Source: JADKHC01 sp047600805 (lineage in GTDB: Bacteria > Verrucomicrobiota > Verrucomicrobiia > Opitutales > Opitutaceae). From it: 64,000 nucleotides of DNA. Numbering within the stretch: position 1 is the first letter of the stretch; every line of letters starts with the position of its first letter. Shown here in pieces: positions 39,101 to 47,936 of this stretch. The notes under the pieces were generated by a model, which saw only the letters and a list, made by a program, of their open reading frames with translations, did no database searches and was not told the DNA's origin. The stretch is from positions 1,488,001-1,552,000 of the forward strand of contig JASGKG010000001.1 in the NCBI GenBank assembly GCA_047600805.1, in the 5' to 3' direction. A program made the translations under genes and the position numbers.

Positions 39101-39186
39101 GACGAGTTGAAAGCCAGGACAACAACCACAACCAAGAGAGTCACCAAAATGGCAACTCCCCAAAGAATCGGCCGAAGACGCTTCAT
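36130..39186 (-). CDS. AsmA-family envelope protein
   Basis: 1018 residues from ATG 39186 (a TTG at 39192 is in frame). A single N-terminal membrane helix (ILWGVAILVTLLVVVVVLAF) is followed by about 980 periplasmic residues rich in beta strands. The order is that of AsmA/TamB-related proteins: an N-terminal VGKVDAGLKVTQLTDIAVEKPG segment, long repeats of short amphipathic strands, and the C-terminal AsmA_2 block (PFDQLNLQLSHDAAAALTNVQDFTLISPTIRLNGNGSI split over strands). Such proteins form hydrophobic grooves and are thought to move phospholipids between the membranes. A Gln/Pro/Ala-rich linker (QNQPATQPAKAPKGEQ) sits near residue 680. The gene lies upstream of the ATPase cassette on the same strand. 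Confidence 0.8.
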   Translation of the reverse strand: MKRLRPILWGVAILVTLLVVVVVLAFNSSVQTWATRRVLAEQHEMKAGVGKVDAGLKVTQLTDIAVEKPGFALKMPSLLIEMPLMSAAGKTVSVKRLVAKGWRIDLSAPKSSDGKPLGLGNSSGSEPRPGDANAVSIPRDFSFDGVLRLINLPVDFSLDQIDMEGEIFFRVEPNKEPARAVVRITGGNLGVGSEGRFTCSAQISLPDPQAPVSKLEFESTVVARMDSPRTFEKFTAESRVRASGSQFPDGATLQSSIVLNGGSKGESYVASLQTQVGGALKNLFRLDAAFPFGAASLSGRWKLDVDNKDILPFALGLALPVFAATGEGAFESDSMFKSVHAGGTIDATAEQLAVLLPQLAAVGKIRTQLDFDLLKQGSALRVERFAASVAGNKPIASVQALQKFEYDLKARTIKVNDASAELLRLTLHGLPLTWIQPLVKDVAISGDDVRGEFFASARNDGFAIRPSAPISISNLSLAQAGRPLVRAVELSIKVAADSSQQGWQVEVADFVARSGPATLVMANFKAGQPAGSGEPIKVAGQFEANLPALLAQPAARDYAGLLNGGVVKTEFSANLDGTKQISAAIEVVNLSSEKVEKLPKLQANVRADIKPDGKIQAQVPIVLDTASRKSDVELGARIDQSNGLNIEADVVSNTIYVQDLKPLQALAAALRPTQNQPATQPAKAPKGEQNRGNGGSTSTAPDRVPFWNACTGQLKVALKEIVYSSDVKVSNVNGLVKIDAGTVTIDGIKAEFGGAAEATLQGKMNFDGKAADPYTFDGSATVTGFDPAPFFKAANPQKAPTVEGKFDVSSKLSGSAPNAALLASKIKADLNMTSRGGVFRGLALPSSFAERFQGKSGNLLSSITGAVGALAGGNRTASAASAAVELTSLLAAIPFDQLNLQLSHDAAAALTNVQDFTLISPTIRLNGNGSILQQQGVPLLKQPLTAQISLSSHGHIAELFGKQGMLQGGADPLGYYPLFAPIKLDGTLSEIGNEALTNLFLQKLLSNSAGPLSNLFGK

Positions 39187-39283
39187 GAACAAAGGGGAAG
39201 TGGGTGGTTAGACGCACCAACCTCCAGAATGTTGCGAAAATGCGAAAGCCACCTCACGAAGTCAAAGCCGTAACCGCCAAACT

Positions 39284-39311
39284 GCGGTTCCGACTCTTTC
39301 GCCGGAACCGC
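39284..39311 (-). terminator. Strong hairpin after the efflux operon
   Basis: A perfect 9-bp stem, GCGGTTCCG at 39284-39292 pairing with CGGAACCGC at 39303-39311, with a ten-base loop. It lies 17 bases beyond the tolC-type stop codon. On the minus strand only a short T-containing tail (AGTTTGG) follows, so it is a weak or Rho-assisted terminator, or an RNA-stabilising stem. Confidence 0.4.
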
Positions 39312-39327
39312 GTCTCCTCAAATAAGC

Positions 39328-40671
39328 TTACGACTGCGGAGCCTGTGCGTCTGCCGCGCCCATCGCTTTGCGCAAGCTGGCCAGCGCCACCGTGTGGTTG
39401 TAGAGCGCTTCCACCTCGTTGGTGCGCGCCTCGGTCAGAGCGACCTGGGCCTGCAAAACGTCGAGTTGCGTGGCCGTGCCTGCAGAGAAACGAGCTTTGG
39501 CGAGACGTTCGCTTTCTTCGGCCTGCTCCACCACCGCTTTGGAGGAAGTCACCAGTTCGGCTGCTTCCTGCAACGTGGAATGCGCGCGACGCACTTCCAC
39601 ATCGATTGCCAGTTGCTGCTCGGCGGTGGTAAGTTTCATCTGGGCCAGTGCCGAACGCGCCTGCGCCACGCGTCCTGCGGTCGCCCGTCCGTCAAAAACA
39701 GCCCAACTACCCTGCACACCAACCGACCATCCGTCGCGGGTGTGATCCAATTCATTGTCCGCGGATGATTTTTTGACCTGATAGCCAGCGCCAACGCCCA
39801 ACGACGGCCAATAATTACCTTTCGCAGCGCTCAAGCTTTTGTCCGCAGCCTGTTCCAGTTTGTAGAGCTGCTGCAACTCCGGCCGATTGGCACGGGCAGC
39901 CTCCAAAGCCGTCGCCAACTCGATGGACGTGGGCTCATAGGTCAGCTCGCCAAGAAACTCCGGCACTTTCGCCACGTTCTCCTGATTGGTTGCGGTGAAA
40001 CCAAGGACCTGGCGAAGCTCCTCGATCGAGATGCGAAACGCGTTCTTCGCGCGAATCAGCATGGGCTTACCGTTCGCCACTGCTACTTGTGCACGCAGCA
40101 GGTCGAACTTGGAAAGCGTGCCGGCCTCGTAGCGGTCTTTCACCGTCTTCAGCTGTTCTTCCAACAGTTTCAGAGACTGTTCGGCAACCGCGACCTTACG
40201 TTTTGCCAGAAGCACCGAATAGAACTTGGTGCGCACAGCAAAGAGCGAGTTGTTGACCACGGAACGCAACTCCAACAGCGCCGCCTCGCGACGAAGCTTC
40301 TGCGCGCCGATCGAAGAACTGATCGCACCGCCCGCAAACACCGCCTGCGACACGGTAAAATCCACCGCCCAGTCCTGGTCGGTGAACCGTTGATACGGTT
40401 CCAAACGGCTCTTGGCGAATTTCGAATAATAGTAATCGACCGACGCGTTCGGAATGCTCCGCGCGCGGATTTCGACGAGCAGGCCTTCCTGCTGTTTAAT
40501 GCGCTCGCGTGCCTGACGGATCGCGAAGTTGTTTTCCAACGCGAATTGCAGCGCACCGGGCAGATCAAGGCGCGGCGGCACCTCGCGATTCGGCTCCGGC
40601 TCGGCCAATGCCGCCAGAGGCGCAGCCACCAGCAACGCTAAAAGCGCAATTTTGAAGGGCGATGGTTTCAT
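39328..40671 (-). CDS. TolC-family outer-membrane efflux protein
   Basis: 447 residues from ATG 40671. A Sec signal (KIALLALLVAAPLAALA) precedes two repeated OEP domains built of long helices. Typical OEP segments are visible: ALQFALENNFAIRQARERI, the VAEQSLKLLEEQLKTVKDRYEAGTLSKFDLLRAQVAVANG helix (read over 40 residues) and AEESERLAKARFSAGTATQLDVLQAQVALTEAR near the C-terminus. It forms the trimeric outer-membrane channel of a tripartite pump. It starts one base after the stop of the RND gene, so the two are translated together. Frame extension upstream to 40737 is rejected because it would overlap the RND gene and has no signal-like sequence. Confidence 0.92.
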   Translation of the reverse strand: MKPSPFKIALLALLVAAPLAALAEPEPNREVPPRLDLPGALQFALENNFAIRQARERIKQQEGLLVEIRARSIPNASVDYYYSKFAKSRLEPYQRFTDQDWAVDFTVSQAVFAGGAISSSIGAQKLRREAALLELRSVVNNSLFAVRTKFYSVLLAKRKVAVAEQSLKLLEEQLKTVKDRYEAGTLSKFDLLRAQVAVANGKPMLIRAKNAFRISIEELRQVLGFTATNQENVAKVPEFLGELTYEPTSIELATALEAARANRPELQQLYKLEQAADKSLSAAKGNYWPSLGVGAGYQVKKSSADNELDHTRDGWSVGVQGSWAVFDGRATAGRVAQARSALAQMKLTTAEQQLAIDVEVRRAHSTLQEAAELVTSSKAVVEQAEESERLAKARFSAGTATQLDVLQAQVALTEARTNEVEALYNHTVALASLRKAMGAADAQAPQS

Positions 40672-40672
40672 A

Positions 40673-43600
40673 TTAGGAAGTGTAGACTTTCTTCGGGACG
40701 ACGTGCGACTCAACCGGTGCTTTGGCGGTTTCCTCACTCCGCTTTGCCGCGTTGTGATCTTTAGCGATCAAAACATAAAGCGAAGGCACCACAAACAACG
40801 TGAACAGCGTGCCGATACTCATGCCACCGACAACAATCAAGCCGATGGAGTTACGCGCAGCGGCACCTGCACCACTCACCAGCGTCAAGGGGAAGTGACC
40901 AAAGACCGTCGCCGCACTGGTCATCAGGATCGGGCGAAGACGAGTCAACGCCGCCTCGCGCACCGCTTCAGTTTTAGAACGGCCTTGGCGTTGAAGCTCG
41001 TTGGCGAACTCCACGATCAAAATACCGTTTTTCGAAACGAGTCCGACCAGCGTCACCAAACCAACCTGCGTGTAGATGTTGAACGTGGTTGTCCAGCCCG
41101 ACGTGAAGAAGCTCATGTTCGGGTTCGGCAGCTTCAGAAACGTGAAGATCGAAGCGCCAAACATCGCCAAAGGCACCGACCCGAGGAGGATGATAAACGG
41201 ATCGCGGAATGAGTTAAACTGCGCCGCCAGCACCAGGAAGATTAGAATAAAGGCCAGCCCGAGCGTTTGGACGAACGCGCTGTTGCCACCTTCTTTTCTG
41301 AGCTGACGTGATTCACCGGTATAATCGATCACGTAACCCTTCGGCAGAATCTTAGCTGCCTCATCTTCGAGGAACTTCAGCGCTTCATCCAGCGAAAGTG
41401 CGCTCATGCCGGAAATCTTCACGGCGTTTAGCTGTTGGAAACGGTTGAGCGTACGCGGTTGGACGGTCTGCTTGAGCGACGCAACCGTGCCGAGCGGAAC
41501 CAGCTGTCCATTAGGCCCGGTGACATAAATATCCATCAACTGCTCCGCGTTGAGGCGTTCGACGCGCTTGATTTGCGGCACAACCTTGTAGCTGCGGCCT
41601 TCAATATTGAAGCGGTTCACGTAATTGCCGCCCACCGCGATCGCAATGTCCTGGCCGATCTGCTGGAGGTTCAGGCCGAGCGACGCGACCTTGTCGCGAT
41701 CGATGTCGATTTCCATTTGCGGCTGGTCGAACTTCACGTCGATCAGAGGCGGGAAAAAGAATTTTTTGCTTTCAACGGCTTTCTGCTGGAGCTGCTTAGC
41801 GAATTCGACGATGCGCTCTGGTTCGGCAGTCGAAGCGATCACAAACTCAACGGGAAATTGGCCGCCGCTGGGAAGAGCCGGACGATTGACGACGTTCGCA
41901 CGGAAGCCGGTGATCTTGGAAACCTTCGCTTGGATATCAGGTAGGATCTGTGCAGCGGTTCGACTGCGCTCACTCCACGGCTTGAGGATCAAGCCGCCGA
42001 TCGCGTTGGTCGGCTGCGCGAGTTGGAACGAGTAACCAAACTCTGGAAGGCTTTTGAACGCATCGAAAACCTGTTGGTTAAAGAAGATCGATTGATCAAC
42101 GGTGGAATTCGCAGGAGTCTCAGCAATACCAAATAGAAATCCTTGGTCCTCCGCGGGTGCGAGTTCCTTCGGCGACAGCATGATCATCGGGAAAACCAAC
42201 AGCGAAAGCGTGATCCAAGCCGTATAAATGAACGGACGCGAACGCAGCGTTAGGTCCAACGCGCCCGCGTATCTGTCTTTTAACCTATCGAAGCCTCGGG
42301 TGATTTTGCCCGCTAAACCATGCTCGCTCTCATCGGCGCGCAACAGCTTGGAAGACATCACGGGCGAAAGCGTCAGAGCGACGACGCCAGAAATCAAAAC
42401 GGCACCAGCGAGCGTGAATGCGAACTCGCGGAAAAACGCACCAGTAAGACCACCGGAGATGGCGATCGGAGCGTACACTGCCACGAGAGTGATCGTCATC
42501 GCGATGATCGGGCCAACGAGTTCGCGCGTAGCCGCGAGCGCAGCGTCGACCGGCGATTGTCCCATCGACAAATGGCGCTCCACGTTTTCGACAACGACAA
42601 TCGCGTCGTCGACCACGAGGCCCACCGACAGCACGACTGCAAGCAGTGTGAGCAGGTTGATGGAAAATCCGAATACCTGCATGAGGAAGATCGCGCCAAT
42701 GAGCGAAACCGGAATCGCGATAACCGGAACCAACACCGACCGGAAAGTCCCGAGGAAGAGGAAGATCACAACCACCACGATGAGCAACGTCTCACCGAGC
42801 GTATGGTAAACCTCGTGAATCGCGTCTTCGATGTAACGCGTAGAGTCATAAGCGAAGCCTGCGGTCATGCCCACAGGCAAGTCGCGCTGAATGCCTTCCA
42901 CTTCAGCACGGACACCTTTGATGACGTCGAGCGTGTTCGCGTTTGGCAGCGCCCATACACCAATGAAGACGGAGGGTTCGCCCGTAAACCGCACGTCGAC
43001 GTCGTAATTTTCGGCGCCGAGCACCACATCGGCAACGTCCAACAAGCGAACGATGGCTCCGTTTTGCTGGCGAATCACCAACTGTTTGAAATCCTCAATG
43101 CTCCGCAAATCGGTGTTGGCCGTGAGGTTCACCGAAATGAGTGAGCCTTTGGTCTGGCCGACCGCGGACAGGTAATTGTTAGCCGCGAGGGCAGCTCGCA
43201 CCTGGGCAGGGCTGATATTCAGCGCAGCCATACGATCTGCTTTCAACCAGACGCGCATCGCAAACGTGCGCCCGCCGAGAATATCGGCGCGCTGTACACC
43301 CGCGACCGCAGAAAGGCGCGGTTGAACCACTCGCGTGAGATAATCGGTGATCTGATTGGCGGCCAGCGATTGAGAGCTAAACCGCAAGTAGGCGGCGGCG
43401 ATCGCCGAGTCAGCTGTCTCAATCGTCAGGATCGGCACTTCAGACCCCTGCGGCAAATCGCCGCGGACCTGATCGACCTTCGTGCTGATTTCAGCAAGAG
43501 CCTTGTTGCCGTCGTAGTTTAGCTTCAGGTGCGCCTTGATCGTCGAAACGCTTTGAGCGCTGTTCGATTCGAGATAGTCGATACCTTCAGCCGAAGCCAC

Positions 43601-43825
43601 CACGCGCTCCAACGGCGTGGTTATAAACCCACGCACCAAGTCGGCGTTCGCGCCCACGTAGGCGGTTGTAACCGTGATGACGGCGTTTTCGTTGCGTGGA
43701 TATTGCCGAACCGTTAACGTGCGGTAAGCTTGGAGACCGGCGACGATGATCACCAGGTTGACTACGATAGCCAACACGGGGCGCCGGATAAAAATATCCG
43801 TGAAAGCAGAATTTTGCGTTTTCAT
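40673..43825 (-). CDS. RND multidrug efflux pump inner-membrane subunit (HAE1/AcrB-like)
   Basis: 1050 residues, the length of AcrB-type pumps. The N-terminal helix IFIRRPVLAIVVNLVIIVAG is characteristic. Twelve membrane helices and two large periplasmic loops follow. TM4 carries the proton-relay Asp pair in SVGLVVDDAIVVVENVERH, and the second half repeats the pattern with LVSKNGILIVEFANELQRQG. It exports drugs or other hydrophobic compounds in exchange for protons, with the neighbouring MFP and TolC proteins. It lies 35 bases after the MFP gene and one base before the TolC gene. The substrate cannot be read from sequence. Confidence 0.96.
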   Translation of the reverse strand: MKTQNSAFTDIFIRRPVLAIVVNLVIIVAGLQAYRTLTVRQYPRNENAVITVTTAYVGANADLVRGFITTPLERVVASAEGIDYLESNSAQSVSTIKAHLKLNYDGNKALAEISTKVDQVRGDLPQGSEVPILTIETADSAIAAAYLRFSSQSLAANQITDYLTRVVQPRLSAVAGVQRADILGGRTFAMRVWLKADRMAALNISPAQVRAALAANNYLSAVGQTKGSLISVNLTANTDLRSIEDFKQLVIRQQNGAIVRLLDVADVVLGAENYDVDVRFTGEPSVFIGVWALPNANTLDVIKGVRAEVEGIQRDLPVGMTAGFAYDSTRYIEDAIHEVYHTLGETLLIVVVVIFLFLGTFRSVLVPVIAIPVSLIGAIFLMQVFGFSINLLTLLAVVLSVGLVVDDAIVVVENVERHLSMGQSPVDAALAATRELVGPIIAMTITLVAVYAPIAISGGLTGAFFREFAFTLAGAVLISGVVALTLSPVMSSKLLRADESEHGLAGKITRGFDRLKDRYAGALDLTLRSRPFIYTAWITLSLLVFPMIMLSPKELAPAEDQGFLFGIAETPANSTVDQSIFFNQQVFDAFKSLPEFGYSFQLAQPTNAIGGLILKPWSERSRTAAQILPDIQAKVSKITGFRANVVNRPALPSGGQFPVEFVIASTAEPERIVEFAKQLQQKAVESKKFFFPPLIDVKFDQPQMEIDIDRDKVASLGLNLQQIGQDIAIAVGGNYVNRFNIEGRSYKVVPQIKRVERLNAEQLMDIYVTGPNGQLVPLGTVASLKQTVQPRTLNRFQQLNAVKISGMSALSLDEALKFLEDEAAKILPKGYVIDYTGESRQLRKEGGNSAFVQTLGLAFILIFLVLAAQFNSFRDPFIILLGSVPLAMFGASIFTFLKLPNPNMSFFTSGWTTTFNIYTQVGLVTLVGLVSKNGILIVEFANELQRQGRSKTEAVREAALTRLRPILMTSAATVFGHFPLTLVSGAGAAARNSIGLIVVGGMSIGTLFTLFVVPSLYVLIAKDHNAAKRSEETAKAPVESHVVPKKVYTS

Positions 43826-43860
43826 GTTTTGATGCGGACGCTTCGTTGCGGTCCGTTGGA

Positions 43861-44976
43861 TCAGGCGTCAGCGGGCTTCGGATTTTCCGACGCAGCCGGA
43901 ACTTTGGAGTTGTCGACGTTCACCGGCGACCCGTTACGCAGTTTGAAAGCACCTGTGGAAACCACCTCGGCACCCGCTTCGACTCCCTGGGTGATTTCAA
44001 CAAAGTCGCCGCGGCGTTCGCCCAATTGCACGAAATGCTGCTTGGCGACCAGCGCACCGTCCTGTCCTTTTTCCACGACAAAGACCGAGTTTCCGTAAGA
44101 GGCAAAAATCACCGCGGTCGCAGGCACAATCGTGACTTCGCGCGCAGCAGTTTCAAAAACGTTTACGTTAACGAACATGCCGGGGCGCAGCAGCCCTTCG
44201 GCGTTGGCGAGCGTGGCCTGAATTTTCACGTTGCGCGTGGCGGCGTCGATCTCGGACGCAATCGCGGTGACTTTACCGCTCAGCGTTTTCCCAGGTGCAG
44301 CGTCGGAAGTGACATTCACGTCTTGATCCACGGCGGTGGACGCGAGTTGTTGCTGCGGCACGAAGAAGTTCACATAAACCGGATCCATCGACTGGAGGGA
44401 AACGATGCCCTCGCCTTCCTTTAGCGTCTGGCCAAGGTTGACGAGACGAATACCGAGGCGGCCAGCAAACGGCGCGCGCACCGTTTTCTTTGAAATGACG
44501 GCGCGGATGTTGTCGGCCTGCGCACTCGCCTGCTTGAACTGCGCGTCAGCGGCGTCGAATTCGGATTGGGAGATGCTGGTCTTCTGAAGCAAATCCTGAG
44601 CGCGTTCGATATTGAGTTTTGCGAGCGCCACGGCGGCTTCTGCCGCGCGGAGCTGTGCTTCTTCGACGGATGTGTCGAGACGGAGCAACAAGTCGCCCTG
44701 CTTTACGATCGCACCCGATTCGAAGGCGATCTCAGCCACGTTGCCCGCCATCTGCGCAGACACAGTCACGCCCTGCACAGCGGTGACCGAACCAACGGCG
44801 CTGACGGAAGGACGCCACTGCGCCTTTTTCGCGACAAAGGTGGCAACCGCGTCTGACGGTTGGCGGGCGTTTTTGGACGCCGCAATCATCGAGGAAATCT
44901 GAGCGGCCTTAGTGCCGACCAGAAAGCCTATGACGAGAATTAGTCCCGCAGCGGTGAAGAGGATTTTCTTAGCCAT
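43861..44976 (-). CDS. RND periplasmic adaptor (membrane fusion protein, MdtA/AcrA-like)
   Basis: 371 residues. An N-terminal membrane anchor (ILFTAAGLILVIGFLVGTKAA) is followed by the lipoyl half-motif GAIVKQGDLLLRLD and a short alpha-hairpin (LAKLNIERAQDLLQKTSISQSEFDAADAQFKQA in two helices). Then comes the second lipoyl half (VRAPFAGRLGIRLVNLGQTLKEGEGI) and a beta-barrel domain (VYVNFFVPQQQL, GLLRPGMFVNVNV). It bridges the RND pump and the outer-membrane channel. Second gene of the marR-MFP-RND-TolC operon. It starts 43 bases after the MarR stop. The upstream region is AU-rich rather than carrying a Shine-Dalgarno sequence. Confidence 0.95.
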   Translation of the reverse strand: MAKKILFTAAGLILVIGFLVGTKAAQISSMIAASKNARQPSDAVATFVAKKAQWRPSVSAVGSVTAVQGVTVSAQMAGNVAEIAFESGAIVKQGDLLLRLDTSVEEAQLRAAEAAVALAKLNIERAQDLLQKTSISQSEFDAADAQFKQASAQADNIRAVISKKTVRAPFAGRLGIRLVNLGQTLKEGEGIVSLQSMDPVYVNFFVPQQQLASTAVDQDVNVTSDAAPGKTLSGKVTAIASEIDAATRNVKIQATLANAEGLLRPGMFVNVNVFETAAREVTIVPATAVIFASYGNSVFVVEKGQDGALVAKQHFVQLGERRGDFVEITQGVEAGAEVVSTGAFKLRNGSPVNVDNSKVPAASENPKPADA

Positions 44977-45019
44977 AAAATAGGAGTGTTAGAGATTTTT
45001 ATTAGTTTGGTTTCGCGCT

Positions 45020-45574
45020 TTAAGCGGTTTTTACCGCGTCATGATTGCGCCCCTGCATGGTTTCCGCCTGGCTGATTACCTTTTCAAGGATGCGCACCAG
45101 TGTTTTGCGTTCAGTCTCCGAAAGACACGCCATAAGATCGGCGATCCGTTTGAAATGACCTGGCAGCATTTGATGAAGCAGCGCGGTTCCTTTTTGCGTT
45201 AAGCTGACGGTGAGCATGCGGCGGTCTTTCACGTCGGGCGTGCGTTTGACCAGATTATCGCGTTCGAGCGTGTCGATCAGCCCGGTCATTGTCGCGCGCG
45301 TGCATCCGGCCCAATCGGCCAACTCGGCCGGTGTGACCACCTCACCTTTTTCACCGCAGGCGTTTCGCTTGAGCAAAAGCATGAGAACCGTGAAGCGTCC
45401 CGAAGAAACCCCGTGCGCCGACAAATATTCATGGCCGAAATCGAGACACTCCGTTCCAGCGCTGAGCAGATGAAGATACGCCTCCATCGCGGAGGGATCC
45501 AGCGCGGGAAATTGTTGGGCTGCCTCTTTCAGACATTCGTAACGAGGCAGGTTCTTGGGAATCAGGTGAGCCAT
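45020..45574 (-). CDS. MarR-family transcriptional regulator of the efflux operon
   Basis: 184 residues. A winged helix-turn-helix is visible: CGEKGEVVTPAELADWAGCTRATMTGLIDTLERDNLVKRTPDVKDRRMLTVSLTQKG contains the recognition helix (CTRATMTGLIDTLE) and the wing with the DRRM motif. MarR proteins are dimeric repressors released by small phenolic or drug-like ligands. As the first gene of the efflux operon it most likely represses its own operon. An inverted repeat lies 30-49 bases upstream of the start codon. The C-terminal dimer helices (SETERKTLVRILEKVISQAE) are of normal length. Confidence 0.95.
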   Translation of the reverse strand: MAHLIPKNLPRYECLKEAAQQFPALDPSAMEAYLHLLSAGTECLDFGHEYLSAHGVSSGRFTVLMLLLKRNACGEKGEVVTPAELADWAGCTRATMTGLIDTLERDNLVKRTPDVKDRRMLTVSLTQKGTALLHQMLPGHFKRIADLMACLSETERKTLVRILEKVISQAETMQGRNHDAVKTA

Positions 45575-45603
45575 AAGGCAGGAAAAATACGATGAGGAAG
45601 CTG

Positions 45604-45623
45604 ATAATTAGGAGGCTAATCAT
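45604..45623. promoter_or_regulatory. Candidate MarR operator upstream of the efflux operon
   Basis: ATAATTAG (45604-45611) and CTAATCAT (45616-45623) form an inverted repeat with seven of eight bases matching and a four-base GAGG spacer. It lies 30-49 bases upstream of the marR start in an AT-rich patch. The minus strand here reads TTGCGC followed 18 bases later by TAATTA, a possible -35/-10 pair that the repeat would overlap. Such placement fits autorepression. Confidence 0.45.
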
Positions 45624-45732
45624 ATAAAGCGCAAGAGTTTGTTCTTAGAAATTTGCCCCAACAAATGGTCCAAACTCCACCTAGACAGCTCTTCCGGTGC
45701 GAACGGTCAGAGAGCCGGTTCCAGCGGTTAAC

Positions 45733-45763
45733 AAAAAGGGCGGACCAAAAATTGGTCCACCCT
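45733..45763 (-). terminator. Rho-independent terminator after tkt
   Basis: On the minus strand AGGGTGGACCA pairs with TGGTCCGCCCT (11 bp, one G-U pair) around a five-base loop, followed by five T residues (45733-45737 on the plus strand as A). It lies about 25 bases beyond the tkt stop codon. Confidence 0.88.
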
Positions 45764-45787
45764 CGAAGTCGTTTACTTGTAAGAGCG

Positions 45788-47782
45788 TTACAGCGATTGC
45801 GCAGCAGCGACTACCGCCTCCGCCGTGATGCCGAGCTCTTTGAACACCATGTTGCCGGGGGCGCTGATGCCAAAGCGGTCGATGCCGACCACTTTGCCGT
45901 CCAAACCGACGTACTGGTACCACAGACCCGTCACGCCCGCTTCGATCGCCACGCGTTTGCGGACCGCCTTCGGGAGAATGCTTTCCTTGTACTCAGCCGA
46001 CTGGCGGTTGAAGCGCTCGAAAGAAGGAACCGACACAACGCGTGTGCCGGCGCCAAGCGTTTTCGCAGCCGCGAGCGCCAGTTGCACTTCACTGCCCGCG
46101 GCCAGCAAAATGTGCGTGAGCGGAGCTGTTTCCTGAAGAGCGACGTAAGCGCCCTTCAACACACCGGCGCGGCGAACGTGCGCAGGAATTTCGTTCAGCA
46201 TCGGCAGATTCTGGCGCGTCAACGCGAGCAGCGTCGGGCCATCGGTGCGTTCGACGGCCGCGGCAAAGGCGCCTGCGGTTTCTTCCGGATCGGCTGGACG
46301 GATCACGTCGAGGTTCGGCACCACGCGCAAACCCGAAACAGTCTCTACCGGCTGGTGCGTCGGCCCGTCTTCGCCCACGCCGATCGAGTCGTGCGTGTAG
46401 ATGTAGACAACCGGGAGCTTGGCCAGCGCTGCGATGCGCATCGAAGGACGGGAGTAATCGGCGAAAACGAGGAACGTCGCGCAGGAGGTGCGGAAAATGC
46501 CGTCGTAGGCGATACCGTTGTTGATCGCGGCCATCGCGTGTTCGCGAATGCCGTAGCGGATGTTGCGGCCGCCACGATTGGTTTTGTCGAAGTCAGGTTG
46601 ACCGGCAATGTAATTGAGCGTCGAGCCGTAGAGATCGGCGCTCCCCGAAACGAACAGCGGGAGTTCGGCTGCGATCGGTTGGAGAACATCGCGGCCCGCA
46701 GCGCGCGAAGCGAGTTTCGCGTCGGCCGGGAAGAGCGGAATTTTTTCGAGCAGCGCCGCCGCGCTCGGAGTGTTATGCCGCGAGGCAAGCAAAGTGGCTT
46801 TCTCGGGGTTCGCTGTGCTCCACGCTTCGAATTTTTTGAGCCATTTCTTGTATTGGCGATCGAGACGCGCTTTCTGCTCGGTGAAGTAAGCACGCACGTC
46901 ATCGCTGACGTAGAAATGCGTACCCTCCGGCAGGCCGATGACCTTCTTTGCAGCATCAACGAACTTTGCGCCGCCTTCGCCGTGGCCCTTCTGCGTGCCC
47001 TGCACTTCGGCAATGCCTTTGCCGATGATCGTCTTTGCGATGATCAGCTGCGGTTTGCCGGTTTTGGCTTTCTTGGCTTTGTTAATCGCTTTGGAGATAG
47101 CAACCAGATCGTGTCCGTCGGTGAGTGTCTGCACGTCCCAGCCGATCGCCTTGAAACGTGCTGCCGCGTTTTCGCTCTGCGACTTGTCGGCCATCGCGTC
47201 GAGCGTAACGTCGTTCGAATCGTAAATGAGGATCAGATTGTCGAGGCCTTGGTGCCCCGCGAAAGCCGCCGCTTCCATCGCGACACCTTCCTGAATGCAA
47301 CCATCGCCCGCGAGCGCGATGACGTGGTAATCGAAAATTGGATTCTCGGCCGTGTTGAAACGCGCTTCGAGCATCTTGCCAGAAACGGCGTAGCCAACGG
47401 CATTGCCGATACCCTGACCGAGCGGACCGGTGGTCGCTTCAACGCCCGGCGTCTCGTGAAATTCCGGATGGCCAGGAGTTTTGCTGTGGAGTTGGCGGAA
47501 ATTTTTAACCTCCTCGATCGACAGGTCGTAACCGCTGAGATGGAGCCAGCTGTAAAGGAACATCGAGCCGTGACCACCGGAGAGAACAAAACGGTCGCGG
47601 TTCAGCCAACGGGGTTCGGCGGGATTGTGAACCATCGCGCTGCCGTACAACACAGCGCCGATCTCGGCGCAACCAAGCGGCAGGCCCAAATGGCCGGAAT
47701 TGGCCTTGTGAACGGCGTCCATGGCGAGGCCACGGGCTTGGTTGGCGGCTTTGGCGAGGATTTCGGTATTCAATGTACTCAT
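45788..47782 (-). CDS. tkt: Transketolase
   Basis: 664 residues from ATG 47782. A ThDP enzyme of the non-oxidative pentose phosphate pathway that moves two-carbon units between sugar phosphates. Key motifs are the N-terminal ANSGHLGLPLGCAEIGAVLY, GPLGQGIGNAVGYA, the ThDP-binding ALAGDGCIQEGVAMEAAAFAGH with its GDG, and the pyrimidine-domain segment RYGIREHAMAAINNGIA, as well as HDSIGVGEDGPTHQPVE. All residues expected for an active enzyme are present. It lies between two terminators (after rplS and after its own stop), so it is a single-gene unit. A GTG at 47809 would add nine residues, but ATG gives the normal start. Confidence 0.98.
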   Translation of the reverse strand: MSTLNTEILAKAANQARGLAMDAVHKANSGHLGLPLGCAEIGAVLYGSAMVHNPAEPRWLNRDRFVLSGGHGSMFLYSWLHLSGYDLSIEEVKNFRQLHSKTPGHPEFHETPGVEATTGPLGQGIGNAVGYAVSGKMLEARFNTAENPIFDYHVIALAGDGCIQEGVAMEAAAFAGHQGLDNLILIYDSNDVTLDAMADKSQSENAAARFKAIGWDVQTLTDGHDLVAISKAINKAKKAKTGKPQLIIAKTIIGKGIAEVQGTQKGHGEGGAKFVDAAKKVIGLPEGTHFYVSDDVRAYFTEQKARLDRQYKKWLKKFEAWSTANPEKATLLASRHNTPSAAALLEKIPLFPADAKLASRAAGRDVLQPIAAELPLFVSGSADLYGSTLNYIAGQPDFDKTNRGGRNIRYGIREHAMAAINNGIAYDGIFRTSCATFLVFADYSRPSMRIAALAKLPVVYIYTHDSIGVGEDGPTHQPVETVSGLRVVPNLDVIRPADPEETAGAFAAAVERTDGPTLLALTRQNLPMLNEIPAHVRRAGVLKGAYVALQETAPLTHILLAAGSEVQLALAAAKTLGAGTRVVSVPSFERFNRQSAEYKESILPKAVRKRVAIEAGVTGLWYQYVGLDGKVVGIDRFGISAPGNMVFKELGITAEAVVAAAQSL

Positions 47783-47883
47783 ATAAGTGTGGTGGGTAGG
47801 TGTGCGCACTCGCGCATGGAAACTGAAGGGCTTAAACAGCCGAACGCTTCGGTGGAAGCCGAAATTCGGTCTAACAGCGGCAT

Positions 47884-47913
47884 AAAAAAAGCGAGCCGTT
47901 GTCGGCTCGCTTT
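47884..47913 (-). terminator. Rho-independent terminator after rplS
   Basis: An 8-bp GC-rich stem GCGAGCCG/CGGCTCGC (47891-47898 with 47903-47910) and a four-base loop. The minus-strand transcript runs on into seven U residues (47884-47890). It separates rplS from tkt. Confidence 0.92.
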
Positions 47914-47936
47914 GAAATTTGGCGCAGACGCAGCGG

